NCBI RefSeq assembly: GCF_016086655.4
Contig: NC_052132.2
Coordinates: forward strand, 12,526,805 to 12,590,804
DNA from: Lepeophtheirus salmonis
Lineage: Eukaryota; Arthropoda; Copepoda; Siphonostomatoida; Caligidae
DNA length: 64,000 nt
Direction of reading: 5' to 3'
The position numbers and the translations under genes are program-made. The notes under the pieces were generated by a model, which worked only from the letters and a program-made list of their open reading frames with translations, was not told the DNA's origin and made no database searches. Positions 34,581 to 46,160 of the stretch are shown piece after piece. The first letter of the stretch is position 1. The number at the start of each line of letters is the position of its first letter.

Positions 34581-35444
34581 AATACTAAGAAATGCATAAA
34601 AATGGATGTAATGCACAAAATATTTGAGATCATTGTTCGATCCAAATGTAACTACGTAACAATTCTGCCTAAGGTACCGAGTCGCCTTTAAAGTTTACTA
34701 AATGGACAAAGAGATGGCGAATCTATTCGCATATTGAAGTGTAATACATCATGTATAGCAAGGCTACCGGTATGATAACGTATTTAAGGTAAAATTTTCT
34801 TTTTATATATGTTAGCAAAAATGTTTTAGTTTTTTTAAGTCTGTCAAAACCAAAGATTTTTTTTAATATTTTGAGATTTTTTGAAAAATTAAAAGTGCAA
34901 CAAAAAGAAAGCACTCGTCCTTGTTGTTTTTGGTGGTCTCATAAAAACTTGAAATAGTACGCACACTCAAGTGTGAAAGACTCACTCACTATCTAGGGAG
35001 AGGTGTGTTTTTCCCCCTCTATTTTTGTGATTGTTTTATTTATATGTGGTGTTGACTTGTGTATCGTTTCTTGTGACTGTCTAATAGTAATAATAGAGTT
35101 ATGTCTGATAACTTGAAAGAAACAAAAAAAAACAACAACATGGAGGTACAGGGTTCCAGGAGTAACTTTATGTAGAGTTTTTCCAAGTTGTCAGGAAGTA
35201 AAAGATTGATAAAAATACAATTTTGAGAACTTTAGGTACAAAACCTTTCCACTTTACCTAAATATAACCCGTTAACTTATCATAGCAAGTATGGTAGAGA
35301 AAAGAGGCCAATGCAGTTTCTAAGCTTATCAAAGACTCTTTGATGACAGCCGTTGAGGCCACGTAGGCGAAATTTTATATTGTGCACTCTCGTCGTAATT
35401 CATTAAATTATATAAAAAACTTGATATTAAAATACTAGTTTTCA
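34581..35444. other. Non-coding, unassigned
   Basis: Mostly AT-rich. A weak match to R1 occurs at about 35175-35230 ('ccaagttgtcaggaag'). The block 34950-35060 ('gtgtgaaagactcactcac', 'agggagaggtgtg') could be part of an LTR or repeat but has no second copy here. Confidence 0.35.
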
Positions 35445-35640
35445 TTTTCATTTCTCTACAAGATAAGTTTTAATTAATTTTTGAACACATCTTATGTTAT
35501 ATTCTTAACATATTCACTTCTCAGAAGTTAAATAATAATGAAACAGCTGAAGAAAAGAAAAATTCATTCTTCAAATTTAAATAAAAAACAAAACAAAAAA
35601 ACGGGGCTGCTAAAACGTACACAAAATTTACACAACTATT
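35445..35640 (+). repeat. Repeat R4, deletion copy
   Basis: 'tctctacaagataagttttaattaattttt' (35453-35482) matches 28318-28347. After 'cttctcagaagttaaataataatgaaacagc' it continues to match 28655-28700, so about 300 bp of the 28-kb copy is absent here. It ends at 'ggggctgctaaaacgtac', the mariner-end-like box. Confidence 0.6.
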
Positions 35641-35897
35641 TATGATAATTTACTATGTAACAAAATTGAGGTCGTGAAATGCCCACATTTATCGTTGTTA
35701 TTTAAGCCATAAAGGATCATTAAAACTTTTCATCGCTGTATGTTTGCCTTTTAAGACTGTTTTAAATCACGTTTTTTTGGTTATAGTTAAAATTTAGAGT
35801 CATACCGGATGTGGCTAAAAAATCTTTATACTTTCAATATATAACTTTATCAAGATGTATTTCTGCAACCAGTTGTAATAGGGTATGTCAATAAAAA

Positions 35898-36140
35898 TTA
35901 TAAATTGGATGTCTTGGCTTCCCTTATCATCGATGTAGTATCCCCCTCCCCTTTGCCAGCTTCCAGGCATCCACGGAAGGCCTTGCGCCCATTGCAGATG
36001 TAGTCCTCAGACATTGCATCCCAGTGCTTGGTGACGGTGTCCTTGAGGTTGTATATATTTGGTTGACGGACGGGCCAGGCCTTGGACCCAACATGCACCC
36101 AACAAGTGAAGTCTAATGGTGTTTTTTTAATCTTTTTCAT
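35898..36140 (-). pseudogene. Mariner transposase C-terminal fragment
   Basis: An open minus-strand frame of 80 codons reads TPLDFTCWVHVGSKAWPVRQ, then PNIYNLKDTVTKHWDAMSED, then YICNGRKAFRGCLEAG. It starts at the 'PLDF' that follows the third catalytic aspartate and runs to near the C-terminus (normally ...LEAVIAAEGGY). It is unusually clean for this window, with no internal stop over 80 codons, but it lacks everything upstream. Lineage close to family A by the tail, although no family A inverted end is present. Confidence 0.75.
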
Positions 36141-36483
36141 TTTTTATTTTATTAATTGAATGGAACAATTTTACCACATTCACAAAAACCGTGATTTATA
36201 TAGCCAAAACTAAGTGTTAAGATTTTTTTGCTGCATTTGCAATTTTTAAATGAAATAACTAAATAGATGAAACTATAGAGAATCAACATTATATAAACAT
36301 TCTAGCATTCAAAAGACAAGATATTGATCAATATATCTTCAATAAAGTTGCTATAAAAAACTTTTTTACTGCAAATTATTTTAAGTTGTAATATAAGGTT
36401 TATTTTTGATTGCAAGATATTAGCTTGAGTGCAAATATTAGCTTCTAAATAAGATCCTTCAATTTACTTTATTTTTGTACAAG

Positions 36484-37185
36484 GTAGGGCAGCAAAACGT
36501 GGACTATTAATTAATGTTTATTTTCTTATTAATATGGAATGGTTTAGTGATTATTTTGGGATATTTTGTTTCCACTTTCTTTGTTAGATAAAAAAAAAGT
36601 AATTAATCATTCAGTCATTTGATCATCATAAGTGAGCAATAAGCAAAAAGGCAATGTATCTCAGATCTTGTAAATACTGGAGTTGAATTTATATGGATTA
36701 AGGATATTGTTAAGTGTTGTAGGAGCCTGGTTTTTAATTTGGCCAATATGAAAATAAGCAAAAAAAATGGAGAAGACTTCTCCAGGATATCCGGAAGTGG
36801 AGGGCATTATTTAAACAGGGATACGTAGATCTGAGTTTGGAAAAGAATATAAAAGAGGATCACATAAGTCGATGAATCGCCTCTGCAACTACTTCTCTGT
36901 GGCTCCTAGCACCATCAGAAGGTTTCTATAAAAGTATCAATTTGAAAGGGGCTTATTTCTTTGCAAAAAATCCTCACCTAGATCAAGGCAAATGGGTCAA
37001 CTCTACAACCACTTGAACAACTGATGGCTTGCAAAAACGAAAGAAGAAGCCCAAGGGGTATATCTGTGGACTTTGATGGAAACAAGATACCTCAGTTCTT
37101 TTTCAAGGCTGGACAGAAAATCGGGCAGGAGGTCTACTATACGGTGCTTAGGTACACCATCTTGCCATTTTCCATTTAAGTTTTC
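36484..37185 (+). pseudogene. Mariner transposase, N-terminus to catalytic core
   Basis: The left end 'gtagggcagcaaaacgtgg' (from 36484) looks like an inverted repeat of this lineage. The frame then reads SQILNTGVEFIWIKDIVKCC, FNLANMKISKKNGEDFSRIS and, after breaks, KSMNRL...APSTIRR (second HTH), LISLQKILT and then the core from GISVDFDGNKIPQFF to KIGQEVYYTVLRYTIL. Homology stops near 37180. A hAT-like terminus lies just beyond, so the rest was deleted or displaced. Second and third catalytic blocks are absent. Confidence 0.72.
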
Positions 37186-37249
37186 AAAATGGGAGCCGTG
37201 AGGGGAAGTTGGGAGGGGGCGCAGGAAGATGGAAAATTGAGGATTGCTT

Positions 37250-37357
37250 TCAGTCTACACATAGCTAGTAAAAATGTTTTGTATAAAGGGAGCCTCAGCT
37301 AAAAAGGTATTAGTGTAGGCGGCCTTGGCATAGTAAAGTTTGGGAAGCCCTGGCTTA
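37250..37357. repeat. hAT terminus (Charlie-type)
   Basis: Reverse complement of 37339-37357 is 'cagggcttcccaaacttta', the classic end of Charlie-type hAT elements. The interior side (37250-37338) is more complex than the background but no partner end was found nearby. Orientation suggests the element body lies to the left, where it abuts the mariner relic at about 37185. Confidence 0.55.
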
Positions 37358-37359
37358 AG

Positions 37360-38730
37360 AAATATTATATTTATCATATTAAAGGGTCCCGACAAGCTTA
37401 GTAGTGGACCTGGATTTTGTGTGTTTCTTTTTAGAGTAATGTTTGTGAGATACAATAAAAGTAACGATGTGTTTCATTTACAAAAAATGTATGTAGATGG
37501 AATATTAAAAGGTTATAAATATATCTAAAAATAAAAGAAACGAAAATAAGCAGAAGAACCGTGACTGATCAGCAATATATTACAGTCTCGGTTCCACTAC
37601 ATTATTATTTCTTCGATCAAAATATGTTTATGATATCCATTACAGAGCTTTATACACAGTGCATCCATTGACTCGTTTTCATATATTCAGACAACATTGA
37701 ATTGATGTGAATTTTTTCGATCAATAATACTGATCAGGGATTTCTATACACAATATAAATACTTCTTGGTGAATAATAATCAACTGAAAGTTAACTGTTC
37801 AAATTCTTGAAAAGTTTGTTTATATGGTTAAGGTAAGGTACTTAGATTTACAAGATATATTTAGTTCATTCATTGATTAGTTAACATCTGGATATACACT
37901 AGCCACACAACCCCTCGAAAAACCCTCGAAAATAAAACATAAAAAATACTTTTTACATTAAATTACAATTGTAGAAGATAATAATTAATCACAGTTAAAA
38001 AGTGATGAATCATGAATGCTGAGACATGTACTTATCCTTTCGTCCATTGAAAATCCGAGTGTGTAATCTAAGTAATCAATTATGGTTTTGTGGATCAAGT
38101 GGTGAACGATTTTGTAAGAAAATTTCATTTTTGGGAGGTGAAACTTAAAAAATTCTCCAAATTAAAATATCAATTATGATTAAATTAAGTCGAGGAGCAA
38201 ATTTTTTATTTTCCTTTTATCCCTTTCAGATCTAACATATAATTGCAGATTGCCTTTATTAGTGAGAATGAAGGAAGGACCTCTTACTAAACCTCATCGA
38301 AGGAAGACATTTTTTGAGGCAGGTCCTATGAGATAGTTATTAGATTCCTTCATATTCATCATATTTATTTTCTATTAGAGAAGAGCCCCTTTTGATGAAC
38401 CTGTTTTCCACTATAGATGACTTTATATAAACTAATTATCTCTGGTAAAATTGATTTGATCTACATTTTCAAATTGATTAAAAGTGTTCAAAAAAGTGTT
38501 TTTGATTAGATTTCCAAGATGATTATATATTTGTGGTTCATTATTAAAGAAGTTATTATCAAGGATGCTTCAACCCTCCTGTACATATATATAAATTGAG
38601 GATATCTCATCAAGAATTTTAAAATTATATTATGGATTAACAATCTATGTGTGAATTATTTAACATATTAAGAATGAGTATCTTTTATCAGAGATTATAA
38701 TTACATATATTATGTAATATATATTTCCAG
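37360..38730. other. Non-coding, unassigned
   Basis: AT-rich. At 38041-38060 'cgtccattgaaaatccgag' resembles a family A inverted repeat but nothing else of that family is next to it. Two overlapping frames at 37255-37528 on opposite strands are chance. Confidence 0.4.
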
Positions 38731-38818
38731 CTCTAGGAGCGACTGTGAATCGAATCTACACAAATGAAGTTGAAGAAAATAGCTTCATTTGAGCGCGTTG
38801 TCCACTGATCTACGTCAT
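38731..38818 (-). repeat. tRNA-derived SINE head, copy 3
   Basis: Minus strand: 'cgtagatcagtggacaacgcg' holds the A box ('tagatcagtgg', about 38801-38812) and 'tgtagattcgattcacag' the B box (about 38742-38756). The two sit in the same arrangement as in copy 2, and the A box is the best of the three. The SINE body seen in copies 1 and 2 is not present on the left, so this copy is truncated to its tRNA-like head, or belongs to a different body type. Confidence 0.7.
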
Positions 38819-39079
38819 TTCATATGCTTATTTCTCGATATATGCTCACTAATGCTTAAACACAAATAAAGAAAATAGCAAAAACTATTCATTATACTAT
38901 CATTTGAATAGCAAGCATATGAGCCTATGAAAAACTAGTAATATCTAGAATGGCACTCAGTAGAGCACATAATTTCTGCCTTAGATCAAATTTAGTTATG
39001 TACCTCAATGGGCACCAAAGTTAGTGTCGATTATGCATTTTTACGTTTTCTGTTACATAAATCTCTCAAAATGTAATGG

Positions 39080-39185
39080 TATCTTACTGTGAACATATAT
39101 AACCTTCGTAAAAAGTTTGATGAAAATCGATTTAGAACTTTTCCGTAATCCTGGTGACTAACAAACAAACATTCAAACACATGAC
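39080..39185 (+). repeat. Non-LTR/SINE-like tail ending in acaaac units
   Basis: 'gtttgatgaaaatcgatttag' is followed by 'cttttccgtaatcctggtgac' and tandem 'taacaaacaaacattc'. This layout is typical of the 3' ends of invertebrate RTE-like and SINE elements, and resembles 14400-14480. No coding part precedes it. Confidence 0.4.
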
Positions 39186-40194
39186 CTAACAAACAGGGCA
39201 AACCAATAACGTGGCGTAATAAGAATCACTTCATGTGTAGATAAAGGTGCAATATAGTTATAAAACCCCTATGCAAAATTGCTAGCTCATAGCCGACTTT
39301 AAACTTCTTATTACTTGCATAAACAAGGTGTCCCTGTATAACACAGCTTCAAACACTACAGATTTTGAATAACGCGGTTTTTGAAATTATTTTGACTCCC
39401 TGTGTAGTGCTTTATAGGACCAACCTATCGCGTTGTTTTAAAAAAAAAATTATAATAATAGATTATAAAAACGATATATTGAGGTAACCATGAATTTTTG
39501 TAGTTGTTGAGTTTGTTCATATAATGCAAATATATTCATATAATAGAATTAGGATTTTTTAATAAGGGGAAGGGTCCTTTAGGCATTTGATTTGAGAACT
39601 AAACTTAGATATTTTGGTTAAATTATTTTACAAACATGTGATTAAAAAGGCTGCAGATTAAATATATGTTAGGTTCCCATTATTTAAATTTTAGAGTATT
39701 GAAATGACCGATTTGAATATCAGGTAGATACAAGGTTAATATTTCCTTTGCCATTTATTTCACAAGTATTTTGTTTAGCTTACATTATATTAAATTATTA
39801 ATGATAAATAAAATATTTTTATTGTCCTAACCATACTTTAAAAAAAAAAGGAAATATGGAAGAAATTGAATTTTGAAAAATAACTTCCCTTTTGATGTTA
39901 ATCTTCATTTTTAATTCTCCAATTTCATTTTTAGATAGGAAGTGTTCGATATATTATTATCAAATATACTTTTGTTGATCATTTATGCCAAATAAGGTAC
40001 CCTATTATATGTACTAACTTATAATTTTGGACTAAGAAAACTTTCTTATGTAACATATAGTACGTTTTTTAATGATATATATATTTATGAGTCATGTCAG
40101 TTTTTCAATCAATACTATTTATAGTTTATTCGTATAAATAATAATTAGATATAGAACTTTCTTACAAACTGCCACTGACTTTATTACAAGTCTT
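39186..40194. other. Non-coding, unassigned
   Basis: AT-rich with an A run at 39840-39849. No recognised element. Confidence 0.4.
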
Positions 40195-41190
40195 TTAATT
40201 GATAATGAAGTTATCAAAGTAGACCAACGAATAATATCAAATGGTAAAATTGGTAGATACATTTCAAAAAAATATTGAAGAAGTCAAGAGCTAAAATTAG
40301 ATTTAAATAAGGCAATTTGTTGTATTTTTTGATGACGGATTGAAGGTTCCTATACTTGTCATCTTGCTCCTGAAGGAAAATATGGAAAATCAAGGCCTAG
40401 TTCTATATTTTCAATTTTATTCGAAGATGAAATGGGGGAAAAATTGCTTTATATTGAAAAAAAAACTTGGTTGTTCTAAATACAGGGGTTCATGGTAATA
40501 TCCATCAACTCATAGATAAATTTTTGGGCCATAAATTTTTTCGAATAGTGTCTGAGTGTCGTTGATGATTTGTCTAATGATATGTTAAATGCTTATTTTA
40601 GGAATTGCAGATGAAGATCTTTTTATATGAAAATCGGCATTGTTTCACATTCAAGATGGCTTACAACTGCAAGTCCTTTCGTACGACTCTACATCTCAAT
40701 GCATAGATTGCCTGCAGAACTTGAAAAAAAAGTGTGTTATTTTCAAGTTCATCCTCAATTTTTACTTTCATATGTGGTTCAAAATTAAAGTAGATTCAAA
40801 TATTTTAACCTATTTATCACATAGGTTACATCAAATACAATTAATTCAGAACATGAAGAAAAGGCATTGTCAAAAAAGTAAAGTAGTATATCCATGAAAT
40901 TTGTGAAATGCATGGCATGATCACTCTGAGCATATTCTACTGTCTTCTTTATTATCAAGCTCTAAGCGAAGATATAGAAAATATAGAAAAATAAGAGATG
41001 GATGTAATTTGAGAGATATAAGGGTACGCCCGCACAGTTCACCTCAACTCTTTTGGGGTACAATCAAGGATTGGAACAACGTCACTGAGCCTTTTATTAC
41101 GGCAGTCATTTCTCAAAGTCAACTGATTAGTTTCGTCTTTTCAATGCTTCGACTTCTCAAAATACCATGCCACACATAAAGTTGTGGAGG
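40195..41190 (+). pseudogene. Family X transposase-like gene, second copy, heavily broken
   Basis: Fragments fit the same protein family as 18590-19830. Early: ATDFITSLLIDNEVIKVDQR and NGKIGRYISKK, then FFDDGLKVP. Middle (from 40636): HSRWLTTASPFVRLYISMHR, then YFQVHPQFLLSYVVQ. Late: RVRPHSSPQLFWGTIKDW, NNVTEPFITAVISQ and, at 41163-41177, IPCHT, the 'CHTQSVER'-like spot of the family. Many breaks. In the usual order the 'H.RWLT' block lies between the VDN block and the tail, which is also what 18.6 kb lacks or has in poor frame, so the two copies complement each other as evidence for one family. Confidence 0.6.
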
Positions 41191-41199
41191 TACAGTAAA

Positions 41200-42789
41200 G
41201 GTTTAAGGACAAGAGAGGCTAAATGAGAGCAAAATTAAACTTGCATTTGATTTTTCCTATTAATGAAACAAAACAAAAAAAACTAGTAGGAGGAATTATT
41301 AATTCATAAGTTTTTTTTGAAAGATTATCGAAAAAAAATTGAATTAAATATTCATAATAAGAGAAAATCAAACTTTTAGTTTATAAAAGTATCTATAAAT
41401 ATCCTTAAATAAAAACAAATCAACGCTAGAAATTGAGGCATAATAAACATAATGTCATACTAAGAGTTACATAAGAAAGTTTTTTCGGTGTTCAAAATTA
41501 TACATCGGTACAATAGCATTTCTTAATTTGGCATGCAAAAAAAAAAAGATGTATATTTAATAAAAATATATTTATACTTGGTATTAAAAAAATGAGATTT
41601 AAGTATTAAAAAATGAAGAGAAACATCAAAATAAATGCGTGTAATACGCTGTACAAAATATAATATTTATTAATTAGCAGCATGTTTGGTTCTAAAATAT
41701 TCATACCATAAGGTAAGTTAAAGAAAGGTTGTTGAAATACTATTAAAAAATATATGTTTGATCTATGTTAGTTAAAAAATAAAAATCTTGTTTTTTAATT
41801 CAAATCGATAATTTTAAAGAAACAACAATAAAATTTCATTTTTTCCACATTTTACAGATTTTCAAATCAAAACAAGTCCATGAAGGATTTTTTTTTAACG
41901 TTTGATGGTTATTTTCTTGTTTGGAGCAATTAAATGTAAAATAACAAATATCTTGCTTTATTAAATATTCAAATTTTGTCATTCTGGTACATAACATTTA
42001 ATATATTTAAACTAATGACTTTTTCAAAACGGTTCTTCAGAACTAAAAATCATTTCATAGCTACATTAATCATTCCTGACGTATATTACATTTATATATG
42101 TATGTAGAGAAATATCATTTAAAGTAATTCATTCTAGAAATGGGGATAAATATTTAAAGAGAAAATGAATGTGAAGAAAGACATGGATTGAATGCATTAT
42201 TACGTATGTCAATGTTGTTGAGATAAAAGTACGAGTATGTCAAAAGTTCTTCCAATAGTTTAATTTCTTATGGAGCAAAATAAAAAAAAAACTTCTTTTT
42301 CAATCATTGCAAATTTTAAGGGGTTTTTTTCCCTCCAGGAATTGTCTCATCCTTTTTGGAAACAGATGACAAAAAGGTATTTACTTCGTTTATTTGTCAA
42401 AAAGAATAAATTAAGAATGATTAATATAGCTTTCAATTATGCGAACTTATAATTTATAGGAATCAATTGTTGTCAAAATCAAAGATGTCATACTTGACAT
42501 TTTAGATAGATAGAGAAATAAAAACTTATTCACATACTTTGAAATTATTTATGGATTTTTCAAGATAAAACTTGGTGCTAATGCTCAGTAAGGAAAGGAA
42601 ATTGATGGAAAATTGTATGAATGAATATATTTAAACACCAGGAAAGTCTAATAAGGAGCAAGCAATAAGTATATATATATATATATATATAAGTATAATT
42701 TTTGAGTTAATTAAAAAAATAGAAAGTAATCAAATGTACGGAAAGCAAATAAATTATGTGTTTGATATAAATGGAAAAAAGTAAATCCC
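41200..42789. other. Non-coding, with AT microsatellite
   Basis: AT-rich. A perfect (AT)10 run is at 42671-42690. Frames at 42270-42452 show compositional bias only. Nothing else recognised. Confidence 0.4.
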
Positions 42790-44340
42790 GAGGAAAATTC
42801 TACTGTGGTAGAACATTTTCAAAATAATCACAAGTCTGGCAGCTGCATAGGAGAACAAATGTTTGAGGAACATAATACCCAATGGAAATATAAATTCAGC
42901 GATCATTTCTTAATTAACATGCCATTGATTCTAAAAGTTCTTAAAGATTCTCTGGACAAATTTACATCTCAGAAAGACATAGAAAGCTACATAACAAGAA
43001 GAATAAATGCCCGGGACAAGATAGTTTTCCGGTGGAATACTTTAAAAAATATTGTGCTTTGTTGGCTCCCCTATTAGAAAAAGTTTATGGAGAGGCATTA
43101 CTGGTAGGAAAAATTTGAAAACACTGACGGACGATTAATCTTGATACCTAGAATAAATTAAAAAAAAGATTATAAGTGGATCAAGAATTAAGGTGCACAA
43201 CTATGCTGAACAAGACCATAAAATGTAAGGTAGAGTACTGTCTCAAAGAATTCAAAAGGTTTCGAGATCAATCATACATCCTTCCCAAAAAAAGCCTTTA
43301 TAAGGGTTCGATATATGGAGGATATTCCGCGAGGAATCAAAGATTCAATGCATATTGCAGAGAATGTGGCCTAGACATAGCAATTATGGTAATAGGTTTC
43401 AAAAAAGCTTTTGATTCAATATCACATCACCCAAAGCGGCCCATTCTCGCCCAGTCTTTTCATATTTGCATTGAAACCTCCAATAATAGAAGTTAAAAAA
43501 AATTATGTCGTGAAAGGAATTAAAGTAGGAAAATTGGGAAGGAAAGTAGACAACCTGACTACTTTAGATTCAAGAGACCCGTGACAAATCAAAAGTTCAC
43601 TTAAATGTACCTGCGATATATTTGAAAAATTCCGATACATTTCTGGACTAGAAGTTAATTTTAAGAAATCAGAGCTTATGACAAACTCTTCAAATAGACT
43701 AGACTTTCAAAAGTTAGAAACTGTACAAGTAATTAATATACTGGGATCGTTTGTTGCACTGGAATGAATGGATGAGTTTGAAAATAGGAAAAATATTAAA
43801 AACGTAATTATCAACACAATGTCTAAGTACGCTACCTTTAACATTAGAAATGTTACCTCCAGAATTTTATCCGGAACAAATGAATACTACCTAAGTAATT
43901 CATATATTGAGGGCAATAAGGTTTTCTGCACGATGGCCAAAGGAATTAGGTACAATATGCCAGCATTTTATATTTCCTAATGGACCAAACAAGCTAATTT
44001 CGTAGAGACGAATATATTGTATCAATAAATTCTGGTGGCTTGGTATGATATATTTCAGGTAGTTTTGGAAGACTTTTTTAATCTCTGGGATTGGAAATTT
44101 TTTAAAGAAGGCTCTGTATGGTGAGAATTACTCAAGATGAAACTGGAGGAGAAGACTAGGTATGACCTAGAGATAATGAAAGAAAAAGGTTTATTTAAGT
44201 TATTCAAAATCAAAATGTACATGGGTATATTTTGGTTGGAAAACGATGGAATTAATATTGAAATTTAAAAAAAAGTTTCATCAACATGAATTAGCAAGAA
44301 TCTATGGATTGGAATGCCATATTTGACTACATGACGAATT
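42790..44340 (+). pseudogene. LINE ORF2 reverse transcriptase (Tx1/L1-like), broken
   Basis: The lead-in (42805-43077) includes FLINMPLILKVLKDSLDKFT. RT blocks follow in shifting frames: SFPKKAFIRVRYMEDIP, GLDIAIMVIGFKKAFDSIS (block A with the expected D replaced by G at 43395), then a run including KGIKVGKLGRKVDNL, and FRYISGLEVNFKKSELMT, a very typical LINE block. Later: GNKVFCTMAKGIRYNMPAFY. There are stops and frameshifts every 60-100 codons. The YxDD active site is not seen (the region reads TTLDSRDP). It is related to 33350-33612. No 5' endonuclease domain or ORF1 is visible. Confidence 0.82.
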
Positions 44341-44475
44341 CATCAATTAAAAGGAGACTAGTTTTTATTAAAACAGGGTTTTTTTTCGTTTAGAATTGGA
44401 AAAGAGGAAAATTAAGACAAAAATATATTTTAATAAGAGAACATTTGGTTTTGAGATATTTCTTTTAATTAAAAA

Positions 44476-44742
44476 GGAAACGTAAAAAGAACGAAGGTCA
44501 AAACAATTCGAAAATTATTGATAGCAGAAAACAAAAAAACACTTTTCTTTAGGTTGATTGAAAGAAAGTTCGAACGACTACAATTAAAATCCAATCTAAT
44601 AAATGAGTTGAAGAGTCTCCGTAATGTAGGATTTTCCGTTTTGGCAGTACTCGCGCAAGGTCTACCGAAGAAAAGATTTACTAGAACTAAACACAACATA
44701 CAAAGTGGGGATCCAAAAACTACCAGAAGCATTTATTTATGA
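44476..44742 (+). other. Open frame with HTH-like segment, unassigned
   Basis: The frame 44518-44742 (74 codons) is charged and balanced: KTLFFRLIERKFERLQLKSN, then LINELKSLRNVGFSVLAVLA and QGLPKKRFTRTKHNIQSGDP. The pattern 'I.EL..LR..G.S..AVA...GLPK...R' resembles a transposase-type helix-turn-helix. It directly precedes M copy C and ends in a stop. It could be the start of another transposase relic, or a chance frame; no family is claimed. Confidence 0.3.
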
Positions 44743-44744
44743 TT

Positions 44745-45300
44745 ATATAACCGTAATTTTTTTATCACTAGGTTTCATTACGGAACAGAACGACAGGTGA
44801 AATAAAAATTAACAAGTTCATTTTTTGTGATTTCTAAGTTGCACCCGTGCCAGTGGCAAGAAGGCTACAGAGACTGTTTCCAACTCCATCAGAGCTGTCT
44901 ACTACATTAAAAAGTCTATCACAGTCCCACACAGACAAGAAGAACCAAAAATTTATTCAGTAACGACATGGCTGACTTCTGGCTTGCCTTCATGTAACCG
45001 TTCTTTGCAGTTTAGGATGTCTTAGGGGAGAATTTCTGCCGCATTTCTGATCCAAATTTGGATTCGCTCCAAGCTGTCAAAGTGACAGGCGGTATACCAT
45101 GGACACGGCCTTCATCGTCAAGAGCTACCAATCTGTTCGCCGGAGTATGTAGGCTGTTATTGTTTTGGAAGGAGGACATATTGAATACAAAATATTCTAT
45201 TTAAACATATCAAAAACTTGTTATGTGTTGTTTTCCCTGGAGTCTATCACATTTTTCGTAATTTATTCATGTTACTGTGAGTTTTGTGTCCCTTTGTCTG
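44745..45300 (+). mobile_element. Internally deleted mariner MITE, family M, copy C
   Basis: N-terminal part in broken frames: APVPVARRLQRLFPTPSELS, TTLKSLSQSHTDKKNQKFIQ, then the same jump into 'HGMADFW' and a C-terminus AFIVKSYQSVRRSM...AVIV..GGHIEYKIFYLN. The right side 'tcatgttactgtgagttttgtg' matches the other copies. It shares the deletion junction with 21395-22090 and 29525-30080. Confidence 0.75.
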
Positions 45301-45519
45301 CATAATACCACTCATAAATTTTTTATAGAGCCTGTAATTGATGTCCAGGCTATCAGAGACAATTGCAACAGTTTAAAAATCTAATAAATTAACATACCGG
45401 TTTGAAACTTGAAACTTACACTCTTGGAAAGAAAACAGACTATAGCCTGCCATTCTTTAATTATACATTTAACAAAAATCTTAATGAATCTTTTTCTCAT
45501 ACATAGAAAATGTCAAATT

Positions 45520-46160
45520 GATTTATTCTATTGGGCCACCATTGGCCTCATCTTTGGCGACAAGCCTCTTGCAAAGAGATTTGCAAGTATGGCGAATGAA
45601 GTTCGGATCCATACCAGCCCACACGTCTACAAAAGCCTACACGGCTTCAATGTTCGGGTGACATATACCAAGGGGCATCATCTCTATGTGCAGTCATAAC
45701 GAAAAGTTAAGGGGATGGAAATCCAGACTGTGAGGTGGCCACATTCTTTTGTCCAAGAAAGTAATGTTATTAACTAATAAGGATTGAGTAATTTTCTCAG
45801 TATGCGGGTGCCACATCATGGTGAAAAATAAAGTTACCGTCGGGAAAATTTCCCAGGACCCAGGGGAGAAGCTTAGCCTTGAAAACGTCAACGTGCTTGG
45901 CTGGGGTGATCCTTTAATACTCCAGGAACCAGATCTGATCTTTTGGAGGACAGCCACAGAAATTATTGTTTTTTTTCCAGAAGCCTTCTTCCTCTCTATG
46001 GTGTTGTTGTAGTCTAGCATTTTCATAACATTGTAGATGGTCTTACGAGCCTTTTCTGTTGGCCTGCCCGCCTCTGTTGAAAAAATACCCTCACGTAGAA
46101 CAGTTGATACCTTAAGGCTTGCATTCAAAAAGGAGCAGGTGCTTGAGATAAATGGCACCT
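45520..46160 (-). pseudogene. Mariner transposase, N-terminus plus catalytic half
   Basis: A minus-strand frame of 154 codons from 46158 begins with an HTH region (EKARKTIYNVMKMLDYNNTI, SGKKTIISVAVLQKIRSG), then passes to the core through a partial frame shift: KLLPWVLGNFPDGNFIFHHD at about 45820-45890, where the HHD is the second catalytic aspartate site. The third site is near-intact as MWPPHSLDFHPLNFSL (SPDLNPLDF expected). After a shift the tail continues GICHPNIEAV, GMDPNFIRHTCKSLCKRLV and ANGGPIE, ending near 45535. Between the N-terminal and core parts residues are missing. Confidence 0.82.

Noticed and set aside
38041..38060. Another family A mariner end
   Set aside because: Only about 15 of 20 bases agree, no TA or sub-terminal match, and no partner.
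38731..38818. True tRNA gene
   Set aside because: A and B boxes are present, but the spacing is too long and no cloverleaf with an anticodon arm or acceptor stem could be drawn; a SINE head explains it better, with related copies nearby.
45409..45699. 96-codon open frame on the + strand
   Set aside because: Its second half is antisense to the mariner C-terminus at 45520-46160; the first half has no motif.
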